Below, in pieces: positions 26,733 through 39,178 of a stretch of DNA of 64,000 nucleotides. Position 1 is the stretch's first letter, and each line of letters starts with the position of its first letter. Both the position numbers and the translations under genes were made by a program. Origin of the DNA: Hydractinia symbiolongicarpus (taxonomy: Eukaryota > Cnidaria > Hydrozoa > Anthoathecata > Hydractiniidae). The notes beneath the pieces were generated by a model. The model was not told the DNA's origin. It was given only the letters and a program-made list of their open reading frames with translations, and did not search any database. The stretch spans positions 23,565,001 through 23,629,000 of the forward strand of contig NC_079882.1 of the NCBI RefSeq assembly GCF_029227915.1, in the 5' to 3' direction.

Positions 26733-29700
26733 CAATATGTTTGGCTATGTAAAAGCGTTAAAATAGTATTTTTAACACGCTGATACGATTGATTTGAATT
26801 GTCACTTTCTTCCTCTTTATCTTTGTCTAAAATTATTTGATCAATCTTCACATATGATTTTCAAGCATGCATTCAGCTGTGTCAGAGTCACAGCTAAATC
26901 TTTCAGTTAGGTCATGCGGATTATTTGCCAGATTTTGCTCTTTAATTTTTTAATTTGTTTAACTCCTTGGCAAGTAATGATAAGTTTTCACAAATTTTGC
27001 ACAAGATGCGTGTGGTATGTTGATATTGCAGATATATATTCTTTTTCAGGTTTAAAAAAATCATAAGTTGTGAGAATGTCAACTTTTTGTTGACTTTCGA
27101 TTTAAACGATTCAACAATTTATTCGAAAGAATTGGAAATGGAAACTATCTCACATAAAGGCCATAAAAGGTATTTATTTTGCTAATACTGACTTCTATTA
27201 CTAATCTTCCTAATATAAACATGGTCTTTGCATCTAGAGTTTGTATAAGAAATGTCAGACTGATCAAGGACTTCAATAAGCCAAATCTTCCTCATTCAAG
27301 TCTTTACGAGGGCTTCCACTTTTTCCTTAAAATTGATTCTACGTTTGTACTTTGTTGCCAACCGTTGAATAATTCTCGCTTTTTGTAGGGCCTTTTTGGC
27401 GAACGGTTGTTGATTCTTCAAAGGCTACGATGCAAGATTTAACAAACAGAGTTAAGTGTCTAAACAGATGACTGGGATGCCAATTCATCTACAGGACAAA
27501 CTTTAACATTCATATTGTCTTGTACTGTGGCTTCCTTCTTTTTTTTTTCGCAGCCAAATTTGGTAATTTTCATTATCTTTAAATTTGATATAATTATCCA
27601 TTATCTTTCTTCAAATTTATTATCAATTTTAGTGGTCTTTCCTTTTCCTTCTTCTTTAGCTTCTCCCTTTGTAAGTTGGAGTTTTGGGCATTAGTCAGTA
27701 CAGAATGTTCCCTTTTCTTTGGCTGCTCGTAAAGAAAAGAATAGCTATAAAGACTAATAAATTGTAAATTTGTCTGCATGAAAATATAATAACAATAACA
27801 CCAAATAATAATAACATATAGCAATAAAAATGATGGACAGCAATGCAAAACCTGCATAAAAATGTTATGCAATGTAAAAAGTTGTTAAAAAAACTTACCA
27901 CTTTTTTTTACTGTAGATTTTTTATAGCGATATATGTAGCTAATCCATAGGTCTTATAAATATGTTGATAAAACAAAAACACATTAGAAAAGCTCCAAAA
28001 CAATTCGAAACAACGCTGTAGTATTGTAAAATTGTATGAACAAAATTTTTTGGTAGCACATTTTTAAGTTGGCTTCCATGGCATTCACCGCAAATTAAAC
28101 ATATTTGGCTGTTTTATACCTGATAGGGAACAGTCTAATTTGATACTTTGCATTTCAATTGACCCCAGAGAAACCTTAGTTTTTCAACTTAAAATTTAAA
28201 GCTAACAATCAAAAAAATTGCAAACTTTTAAAACCCTTTTTTTCTCAACCGAATTTGAAAATAGCCCTCCATAATATGGCTGCCGGAAATTCCTTTCTTT
28301 CTTGCACTGGTAAAGTTACACCGCATTACATGTAGAGATAAATTAAGGATACTATACACTTTTCCTATGAGCATTTAAAATTATATTGTAAAAAGAGATT
28401 TTTAACTGCAGTCAATAACTAAGGTAAATAAAAGAAATGATGATAATTTACGTAAATTGTTGTTTGATCTTCCTTGTCAGGGCCAACAAAGTACGACATT
28501 TTCTGTATTTCGTTAAAAACAAGCTAAATGTTGGGTTACTTAACATAGCATCCTTTGTTCAACTGCATAATTTTTCATTTATCAGCCTTTAAATTTTTTG
28601 ATGTTGTTTCATTAGTTCCATATGCTATCTTCTATCACACTAACAGCAAATTAACCTGACACCACCACACAACCAAGTACGTAACCACCAATACTATGTA
28701 CAACTCTAGACGGTAAACCACATATATATAACCAGAGGGCCTAGAAATTCCGCCCTGAGTTTCTGCTCCATATTTTAAGGAGGTGAGGGTGAAGTGACCA
28801 TGGTAGATGACAGTGGTGGAACAAGATTTGGACTTTGGTCTAAAGTGATTTGAGTTGCAACTTTAACCATCATCATCTGAATTTTCTGATTTACTTAAAT
28901 TTTTTTTCGCTAAATAATATATATGGTGCTCACCGTCACGGCAAGTAGACTGTCAGTTTTGTGGGTTACAATGCGTTACTGAAGATAAATAAGACTTGGT
29001 ATGGAAATACCAAATATAAACCTATGAAAGGTAAACTTCTAATTTTTATAAATTGACCCATAATATCACAATATTGCTGTAAATGTTGTATATTCTTGAT
29101 TGAAAAGTGATCTGAAAGAGATTCAGGGTTACGTGGGTCATTATCCAAGTTGTAAATAAAATCTTAAATTTTATCTTTCAGAAGTGACTGATTTTTGAAA
29201 GTCATATTTTTTTAACTGCTTGCACACAGCACTTTTAGTTACACATACACATTTTTTGGATGGAAATCTACTATTCCTTTCCAAAATTCACCTAGTTATG
29301 TATGTTTGTTTTTCTAGTTTTGTTGTTTTTCTAGTGCATATTGTAACCTATATTTTTGCTTGCGTTATAAAGTAAAGATTAAGTAAAGATTTTAGAATTT
29401 TCAAAACTTTTTATAAAAAGAGTTATTCTTCGCACTTCTAATACTGTGATACTTGTTGGTGCTTTAGTTCTGAGACATTTTTTTAACGTTTGTTTTCATA
29501 TCCAACATAATTGTTGGATATATGAAAGCAAACATTGAATCCAGATTTATAATCCTTCTTTTGCTAACTTTTGTAAAATCTGTTATATTTTAGAAGCTAT
29601 GTCATATAACTTAAACATTTTTGTAAGGGCATAGTGTTATATTTTGATGATTTGGTTGAAATGTAAGAAGTTAGGTTTTTCCTGTAAAAATATTTTTCAA

Positions 29701-30068
29701 CTGCTTTGATATTAACTTGTTCTTGTTTCAATATTTTAAGAACAGGTTTCTTCTTTATTTTACTTTATACAGCTTTAAGTTTAAGGTATGATAAATTAAA
29801 TTTGTTATTGTACTGCTTGATACTGTTGAAAGAAATTTTGAACTTGAGAGTAGGGTTCTGACCAAATGATAAATTGTTACAGATGATTGTATCACCTCTT
29901 TACAGTTTTAAGACAAAAAAGATTCAAGTTTAAAGCTACAGTCATACATTTCAATAAAAAGCTCTTGTAAAAAATATTGTATTTTTATTTATTTTTTTTA
30001 TGTATTCATCAATGCACCGACTTCAGACCATTTTTTAAATAGGTGTAAAAAATTAAATGTCTTCAATA
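26733..30068 (+). repeat. 3.34-kb tandem duplication, unit A
   Basis: This unit matches 30,073-33,408 at an offset of 3,340 bp with almost no change; one difference is G26,937 versus C30,277. Its right end includes the ATG and first four codons of the copy 2 peptidase (30,057-30,068), after which the sequence jumps back to the start of the unit. It contains no convincing gene, apart from a weak minus-strand protein remnant near 27,190-27,390 (segment VEALVKT, then ISYTNSRCKDHVYIRK) that may come from a transposon-type protein, and an imperfect fold-back around 29,488-29,534. Confidence 0.92.
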
Positions 30069-30072
30069 TATT

Positions 30073-33000
30073 CAATATGTTTGGCTATGTAAAAGCGTTA
30101 AAATAGTATTTTTAACACGCTGATACGATTGATTTGAATTGTCACTTTCTTCCTCTTTATCTTTGTCTAAAATTATTTGATCAATCTTCACATATGATTT
30201 TCAAGCATGCATTCAGCTGTGTCAGAGTCACAGCTAAATCTTTCAGTTAGGTCATGCGGATTATTTGCCAGATTTTCCTCTTTAATTTTTTAATTTGTTT
30301 AACTCCTTGGCAAGTAATGATAAGTTTTCACAAATTTTGCACAAGATGCGTGTGGTATGTTGATATTGCAGATATATATTCTTTTTCAGGTTTAAAAAAA
30401 TCATAAGTTGTGAGAATGTCAACTTTTTGTTGACTTTCGATTTAAACGATTCAACAATTTATTCGAAAGAATTGGAAATGGAAACTATCTCACATAAAGG
30501 CCATAAAAGGTATTTATTTTGCTAATACTGACTTCTATTACTAATCTTCCTAATATAAACATGGTCTTTGCATCTAGAGTTTGTATAAGAAATGTCAGAC
30601 TGATCAAGGACTTCAATAAGCCAAATCTTCCTCATTCAAGTCTTTACGAGGGCTTCCACTTTTTCCTTAAAATTGATTCTACGTTTGTACTTTGTTGCCA
30701 ACCGTTGAATAATTCTCGCTTTTTGTAGGGCCTTTTTGGCGAACGGTTGTTGATTCTTCAAAGGCTACGATGCAAGATTTAACAAACAGAGTTAAGTGTC
30801 TAAACAGATGACTGGGATGCCAATTCATCTACAGGACAAACTTTAACATTCATATTGTCTTGTACTGTGGCTTCCTTCTTTTTTTTTTCGCAGCCAAATT
30901 TGGTAATTTTCATTATCTTTAAATTTGATATAATTATCCATTATCTTTCTTCAAATTTATTATCAATTTTAGTGGTCTTTCCTTTTCCTTCTTCTTTAGC
31001 TTCTCCCTTTGTAAGTTGGAGTTTTGGGCATTAGTCAGTACAGAATGTTCCCTTTTCTTTGGCTGCTCGTAAAGAAAAGAATAGCTATAAAGACTAATAA
31101 ATTGTAAATTTGTCTGCATGAAAATATAATAACAATAACACCAAATAATAATAACATATAGCAATAAAAATGATGGACAGCAATGCAAAACCTGCATAAA
31201 AATGTTATGCAATGTAAAAAGTTGTTAAAAAAACTTACCACTTTTTTTTACTGTAGATTTTTTATAGCGATATATGTAGCTAATCCATAGGTCTTATAAA
31301 TATGTTGATAAAACAAAAACACATTAGAAAAGCTCCAAAACAATTCGAAACAACGCTGTAGTATTGTAAAATTGTATGAACAAAATTTTTTGGTAGCACA
31401 TTTTTAAGTTGGCTTCCATGGCATTCACCGCAAATTAAACATATTTGGCTGTTTTATACCTGATAGGGAACAGTCTAATTTGATACTTTGCATTTCAATT
31501 GACCCCAGAGAAACCTTAGTTTTTCAACTTAAAATTTAAAGCTAACAATCAAAAAAATTGCAAACTTTTAAAACCCTTTTTTTCTCAACCGAATTTGAAA
31601 ATAGCCCTCCATAATATGGCTGCCGGAAATTCCTTTCTTTCTTGCACTGGTAAAGTTACACCGCATTACATGTAGAGATAAATTAAGGATACTATACACT
31701 TTTCCTATGAGCATTTAAAATTATATTGTAAAAAGAGATTTTTAACTGCAGTCAATAACTAAGGTAAATAAAAGAAATGATGATAATTTACGTAAATTGT
31801 TGTTTGATCTTCCTTGTCAGGGCCAACAAAGTACGACATTTTCTGTATTTCGTTAAAAACAAGCTAAATGTTGGGTTACTTAACATAGCATCCTTTGTTC
31901 AACTGCATAATTTTTCATTTATCAGCCTTTAAATTTTTTGATGTTGTTTCATTAGTTCCATATGCTATCTTCTATCACACTAACAGCAAATTAACCTGAC
32001 ACCACCACACAACCAAGTACGTAACCACCAATACTATGTACAACTCTAGACGGTAAACCACATATATATAACCAGAGGGCCTAGAAATTCCGCCCTGAGT
32101 TTCTGCTCCATATTTTAAGGAGGTGAGGGTGAAGTGACCATGGTAGATGACAGTGGTGGAACAAGATTTGGACTTTGGTCTAAAGTGATTTGAGTTGCAA
32201 CTTTAACCATCATCATCTGAATTTTCTGATTTACTTAAATTTTTTTTCGCTAAATAATATATATGGTGCTCACCGTCACGGCAAGTAGACTGTCAGTTTT
32301 GTGGGTTACAATGCGTTACTGAAGATAAATAAGACTTGGTATGGAAATACCAAATATAAACCTATGAAAGGTAAACTTCTAATTTTTATAAATTGACCCA
32401 TAATATCACAATATTGCTGTAAATGTTGTATATTCTTGATTGAAAAGTGATCTGAAAGAGATTCAGGGTTACGTGGGTCATTATCCAAGTTGTAAATAAA
32501 ATCTTAAATTTTATCTTTCAGAAGTGACTGATTTTTGAAAGTCATATTTTTTTAACTGCTTGCACACAGCACTTTTAGTTACACATACACATTTTTTGGA
32601 TGGAAATCTACTATTCCTTTCCAAAATTCACCTAGTTATGTATGTTTGTTTTTCTAGTTTTGTTGTTTTTCTAGTGCATATTGTAACCTATATTTTTGCT
32701 TGCGTTATAAAGTAAAGATTAAGTAAAGATTTTAGAATTTTCAAAACTTTTTATAAAAAGAGTTATTCTTCGCACTTCTAATACTGTGATACTTGTTGGT
32801 GCTTTAGTTCTGAGACATTTTTTTAACGTTTGTTTTCATATCCAACATAATTGTTGGATATATGAAAGCAAACATTGAATCCAGATTTATAATCCTTCTT
32901 TTGCTAACTTTTGTAAAATCTGTTATATTTTAGAAGCTATGTCATATAACTTAAACATTTTTGTAAGGGCATAGTGTTATATTTTGATGATTTGGTTGAA

Positions 33001-33408
33001 ATGTAAGAAGTTAGGTTTTTCCTGTAAAAATATTTTTCAACTGCTTTGATATTAACTTGTTCTTGTTTCAATATTTTAAGAACAGGTTTCTTCTTTATTT
33101 TACTTTATACAGCTTTAAGTTTAAGGTATGATAAATTAAATTTGTTATTGTACTGCTTGATACTGTTGAAAGAAATTTTGAACTTGAGAGTAGGGTTCTG
33201 ACCAAATGATAAATTGTTACAGATGATTGTATCACCTCTTTACAGTTTTAAGACAAAAAAGATTCAAGTTTAAAGCTACAGTCATACATTTCAATAAAAA
33301 GCTCTTGTAAAAAATATTGTATTTTTATTTATTTTTTTTATGTATTCATCAATGCACCGACTTCAGACCATTTTTTAAATAGGTGTAAAAAATTAAATGT
33401 CTTCAATA
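30073..33408 (+). repeat. 3.34-kb tandem duplication, unit B
   Basis: Second unit, ending inside exon 1 of peptidase pseudogene copy 2. The junction between units shows the short overlap CAATAT. The near identity fits a very recent duplication or a false duplication in assembly. Confidence 0.92.
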
Positions 33409-36400
33409 GAAGAATTAAAAACAATAGCTACTGAAGTAATTGATCATCGAGCAACCGACCTGAATAATATTAGTAAGAAAATTTGGAAAAATCCAGAATT
33501 GAGTTTTAAAGAACATGCAGCTCATGAGCTACTAACAATATTTTTGGAGAAAGAAGGATTTAATGTTTCAAATAAAACACCATTAGAAATTTCTTTGTTG
33601 CTGGAAATTCAGGAGGTTTAAAGATTGGTGTTTTATGTGGGTATGATGCATTACCTGGAGTGGGTCATGGTTGTGGACATAATTTGATTGCAGAAGCTGG
33701 TATTGGGGCAGCGTTAGGTATGTTCTGGTTTTTATGCATATGTAACCAAGGATATAATAATAATATGTGCATGTTTAATTACTAAAAAAATGTACAATCC
33801 AGTAGAGATGTTAAGTTGTCACATTAGGAAATATTTTTGTAGTTCAACAGCATAAGTTACCTAAATGTAAAAACCATGTTTGTGAATTTCACATGTTATT
33901 TTGTAGCATAATTTAGGAATCATGTTGTGGAATACATTGCATGGTTTATGGAAGTACCCTTTTTTGATCAATAAACATAATTTCAAGCATAAGTCTAGTA
34001 TAAAAATTTCACTATCAAAAAATTAATCTTGAATGATTGAACATTTTATATACCTGTCTTTATTAAAAATGTCCTATCTTAACTGTCCTTAATTGATATT
34101 TTTAATACAAGATTAGAGAACGAATGTTCTACTTTTCATTAGCTATGTCACATTACATGCACATTTAACTTGCTTCACAACCAAACCTACTTAATGGTCA
34201 GTTATTACAGATATTTTATGAATATTAATGACGTATTAACAGTTAATAAAAATTATTGACAGTTCATCAGAAAAATAAATGATTAGTTAAATATGTTGTC
34301 TGCCAATTTTAAACGTTGCCAGTCAATTTAAAATTGCAAACTAAGATGCAGATCACGCAGACACGTAATTTATGCAGCTTAATTAAATATTTGAATGTGA
34401 ATATATTGAGAACAAAAGGAGCTTTATAAAAAATATAAAAAGACTTGTTAACAAATTTCTTAAAGTTTTTAATGTAAGTCCAACATTATTTTTACCTCAG
34501 CCTCCGTCAGGACATTATGATGTTATAATGTTAAAGCAACACCTAGAAATGCGTAAATATACCTTTGATACTATATTATTTTGTTTTTACTAGGACTGAA
34601 AGCTGCAGTTTTTTTAAAACCTGATGTCTTATTTGAAATAATTGTGTACGGTACACCTGCAAAAAAATGGAATTGGAAAGATTGAGATGATCAAAAAAGA
34701 TGTATTCAATGAAACTAATATTTGTTTAACGTCTCACTCTGCTTCTTTTGAAATTCGAAAACCCATGTTTCTTGCGGTCTGCCAAGTTAAAGTAGAATTT
34801 TCAGGTATGTGTTTGCTATATTCCAATCAAGTAAATGGATAAGAACATGTGCGTTTGACGAACAGGTAAGGAGATATTGGAGGATTAAAGTTTTTTTGAT
34901 GATGTCATCAACCCTTTATGGTTAGGTTATTCTAGCTTTAGAAAATTGGTCCACTTTGGTCCCAGACGGTTCCTAGTTACCCACGTAGAAGATGACGTCA
35001 GTTATCCCTACCTGTTTCCAAGTTATTTGGCCTTAAAGTTTTAAGTGCATTGTAATGGCTACGTTAATTTAATTAGCTATTGTTATTAAATTAATGTCAG
35101 TAACGTTGTGATGTTTAATTTGTTGTTAGCATTTAAGACATCATTCTTTGATTGAAATTCTGAGTCTAAAAAGAGATTTGCTTTGATGCTGTGACACAAG
35201 TTTAATTATTTACATTTTACAAAAAAGTTGTACACCTAGATGTTTATGTTCCTTTCACATTTAAAGAACTATTAACGAACACTTTCAGTTTTGAAATTTC
35301 TTGACATTTCAATTAAATATTTCCACCAGTGTAATTTTCGTAATGGTTGCTTCAAATTGACTTTAAAATATATTTTTTAGCTTGTCGTACTTTAAACTCC
35401 GTAAATGTAATTTTGATTGAACATGCTTTTTTACATTAGTCCCATTATTGAGATAGTGTGAATAGAAATTTGAAAAATGTAAGTAGCTATAGCTTCATCC
35501 TTAGTAATTACTTAAAAGTAGCCAAACAGATGTCAAATTATTAATTTCTATCAACCTTTATGAATACAGGCAAGGCATCTCACACTGCTGCTGCACCATA
35601 GGAGGGCATTAATGCATTGGATGCAGCTGTTGCGTGTTACAACAACATATGTCAACAAATGAAAACAACTTCACGAACTCAATGTGTAATTTTTAAGGTT
35701 GGTGATAAACCGAATATTATGCCAGAGTACGCAGAAACAATGCTTAATATTCGTGCTGTTGCAGATCAGGACATGTTTAAACTTTGTGAAAAGGTCATCT
35801 CATGTGCAAAAGGAGCTGGAATTGCTATTGGTAAATGCTTTGCTTACTGTAACCCTGATAAGTTTGTAATATATTTCTAATAATTGTAAATTTAAAAACA
35901 CCAATACATGAAGGGGATAAACATGCAATTATATAAGGGTTAAATGAAAAAGCAATTTGGCTGTTTTTTATATATTTTACTTGACAGTGCATGTTACCCA
36001 CACTAATAACAATCACACGGAAATTAGACACAAGTTTGCTTACTGTAGTAACAGGCTAGCTCTATTTATAGGAAAAGCTACTTTTCCAAAAAACCGCATT
36101 TATTCAATCATAAGTAAACTATATTGCTCACAATCACCAACTTGAAATATCAAAAAATAAATATATCTGGTTAGCAACCTTACAAGATACAAGATTACAA
36201 GATTTATTGTCAATTTTTTTAACTAAACTAAACTATTTGGGAAAAAAGTGGCTGTTCCATAACAAGTGTAAACTATTATCCTAGAGAATATGAACAAAAG
36301 ACAAACAGAACACAAAGCAATGTAAGTCCAGTACAGCATTTTTAAAACCACAGAAAAACATGAATTTAATATTCCCTAGAACTCTTGCAGATTTTAGCAC

Positions 36401-37306
36401 AGTTGCTATTTTTTTATTTTAACATTCTAAGAAATATTTATATTAAAATTTCTTCTTTTTTTAAAATGACTTGCATAATTGCTTACAATGTGATCATAAT
36501 ATTAAATGCTTAAATAAGCATCATTTGTTAAATAAGTGTCCCTGTTAAATATCCTCCTGCTCTCCCCCATTAAGAGTGAAATTAATAAAATGCAACCCTA
36601 CTGTATAAACTCTAGCTTGCCTTATAAATGTGTGAAGTTCACTTCTCTAAATAAATAGAACAGAGAAGGCACCTTTTTTAAACGAACAAGCTCTCCTCAA
36701 ATAAATTACTTGTTACAAAGACCAATGTAAATTGTAATTTTTTAAATATTTTATTTTGTATGTTGATTTAGTCATTCCACATTTTTAATAAGACTCTGTT
36801 TAAGAGAGTACCTACACATTTTCATCTGAAATTTCCATACTTTTTTTTCAAAATTCTTATATAATTGCCTTTAGCAAAGACGCTGCATTGGGTAATATGA
36901 AAATATGGAATCTTATATTAGCAAGATTTTGTTTAAGCTTTCTAAGTTCGGCCTTCTTTTAAAAAACTGATATATTCTGATTTATTTTCTCAAAAACTTT
37001 GATATCAGAGAAAAGTTTAACGATGACGAATACATAACAAAAGATTTAGCAAGTTCAGATATTGGAAATGTTTCTTAAATAAAACCATCAATACATCCGT
37101 TGTGTGAAATCCAGTCAACTGAATCAAACCATGAACATGAATTCCAGAAAGCAGCTGGAAATGTAATAAATCAGTTACCAACATTGAATTCTGCTAAAAG
37201 TATGGCAATGACAGCTATTGATGTGATATGCAAACCTGAATTGATGAAAGATATTAACAAAAGTTTAAAAGAAAATAAAAAGAAATGGTATTTTTTTATT
37301 TTGTAG
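33397..37306 (+). pseudogene. PM20D2-like peptidase, copy 2 (pseudogene)
   Basis: Four exon remnants are found. Exon 1 (33,397-33,717) has a 7-bp deletion near 33,595 that shifts the frame, and the EYD and HAC motifs read GYD and HGC. Exon 2 (34,594-34,804) lost two bases in the GTPAEE region, destroying the Glu pair. Exon 3 (35,570-35,830) has TAG at 35,599-35,601 where the others have Trp. Exon 4 lacks its first part (remnant from about 37,012) and has TAA at 37,076-37,078 where the others have Gln. The final stretch of exon 4 is nevertheless almost identical to the intact copies. Confidence 0.9.
34897..35072 (+). repeat. Dispersed repeat, copy 2
   Basis: Related to 12,495-12,682 with the same block order. 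It lies in intron 2 of pseudogene copy 2 and here lacks the (ACAG)n tail. Confidence 0.6.
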
Positions 37307-39178
37307 TTTTAATTGATTTTTTTTTCTATTGTAATCGGTTCTGCGAGCACAAGATTTCAGAGAACAACCTGGAGGAATAAAATTTATTTGTGAAAGTTAC
37401 AACAAATGTAGCTGGAGATGCGTGTAGTCAGTATGTTGGCATTGCTGATAGAAAGCAACATTTACTTTAAGAGAAGAAACTTTTGCAGAAGAAACTTGTG
37501 GGTCTCCAAATCAAGGGAAATAAATGGCCTCGTTCATATTCTTGTAAGAAATGGCTTTCGGAAATTATTTTTTACAACAATTAACTTTTGTGATATGCAT
37601 ATGCGTTGATTTATTATTTGTTCAAGGTCTTAAATTGTCATGTAAAGTTTAAAATGACTAACCCCTATGGCTCACTAACAACAGTTCATTTCTAAGTAAA
37701 AACACTTCTCTACATTCCACTGATAACTTCTCCCCCACACAAAACTCTTCCAAGTGCGAAAAACTTCTATTTCAATGCGAAACACTTCTCTTCCAATGCA
37801 CAACACTTCTCTTCTACGAATTCAAAGAACAAATGTGGTCTTTAATATGGTGATTTGGCCAGTTTTTCTTGACATGAACCTACGTTTATAAATAAGTGAC
37901 ATCTGATTCCCCTGCACTTAATTTTGCAGAACAAACTATGAAATTAGAAAATATGAAGAGACCATTTCTAAATAGAACATTTTTGGATTAAGAAGGGTTC
38001 CAATTTAAAGCCATCAAGTACCAAATTTTTTTCCCAGAGAGCCTGGGGGAACTGTAAGCCTCCCAAGTAGGGAAAAAATAATATTAAAAAAGAAACTTCG
38101 TTCAAAAACGAAATTTATAAAGAAGTCTCCTCTGTGTCACTTTCTTCCAGATCAGAAAAAGTTGATGTTGTAATGTCAATTTTATCACCATCAATACTTT
38201 TCTTCTGCTTTCCGTATTTGTGTGGTCCTGAATTTAATCTTCGGACCACATTTCAGTAATAGGATCTGGTTCAAACTGTTTCATTGATGGCCCCTCTTCA
38301 CCCACTCACAATGCACCATCTAAACGATCCCTTCCTAGACGGTTGTAAAATTCTATTTTTTAATGTGATTCATTCTGGAGACAACGTGGTCTAATTTTGC
38401 ATTGAGGCTATTTTCCACTTCAAGGAAAAAGTTCGCGTAAGGAACAATTCTTTACGTAATTTGTTACGTGTTGCTTTGAACAACAATTTTCACTTGTTAT
38501 ATATTTTGCTGCGTAAGGCAACTCCAATTTAATTAGTTAGGGCCCGTCTGACCCTAATTTTCACGAAAACAAAAAAATAATAATATCAAGCAAAAAAAGT
38601 TTTAAAGAAAAAAAAAGAGAAAACAAACAAACATTTTCTCATCCCATCTCGTGAAAATATATTGAGCATAGAACATAATCAATAATGTTATTTTTTGTTG
38701 GTTAAATGTCAAAATACAATTATACTAAACAAGGTGAATCAATAATGTTACTTTAGGACCATCGTTAGTAAGGCCACTGGAAGTTGATTCTTTGTTCATG
38801 GTAATTTGTTGCGATAAAAAGTTTTGTAATCACAAAAATAGTTACGTGATTAAACAGAAGTTTAAATTTTTATGTGATTTATAACAAAAATTAGCTACTT
38901 TTGCTAAAATAGTTATAATACAAGTGAAAAACAAGACAGATTATTGTCGCAATAGCCTCCATCCAAGTATTTTTATCTTTTCACCTGGAGAACTAGTTAC
39001 ATATTTTTTAGAGAGACAAATTATTATTACTTTTCTTCGCAACTAAAAAATATTAACTGTGTGTGTTATGCGAAAATACATAGAAAAAAACGGTTGTCGT
39101 AACACCCTTCTGTGTTGTTATTTTTTAATATTTTTTTTGTTGTTCTGACGATACATTCTTGATAAAGTTATTTTTATT
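37307..39178. other. Intergenic DNA before the Harbinger element
   Basis: AT-rich, no gene seen. A degenerate tandem repeat around AACACTTCTCTTCCAATGC (period about 23 bp) runs from 37,698 to 37,816. A GGGCCCGTCTGACC segment after TTA at about 38,541 could be a transposon end, but no partner was found. Confidence 0.45.

Noticed and set aside
27594-27901. Minus-strand frames repeated at 30,934-31,241
   Set aside because: They recur only because the 3.34-kb segment is duplicated; Phe/Tyr/Cys-rich AT-type frames without any motif.
29488-29534. Imperfect foldback in the duplicated segment, possible microRNA
   Set aside because: The stem of about 20 bp is interrupted and shorter than expected for an animal precursor.
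38541-38565. Harbinger left terminus (TTA followed by GGGCCCGTCTGACC)
   Set aside because: No matching inverted end was found on the right side of the element.
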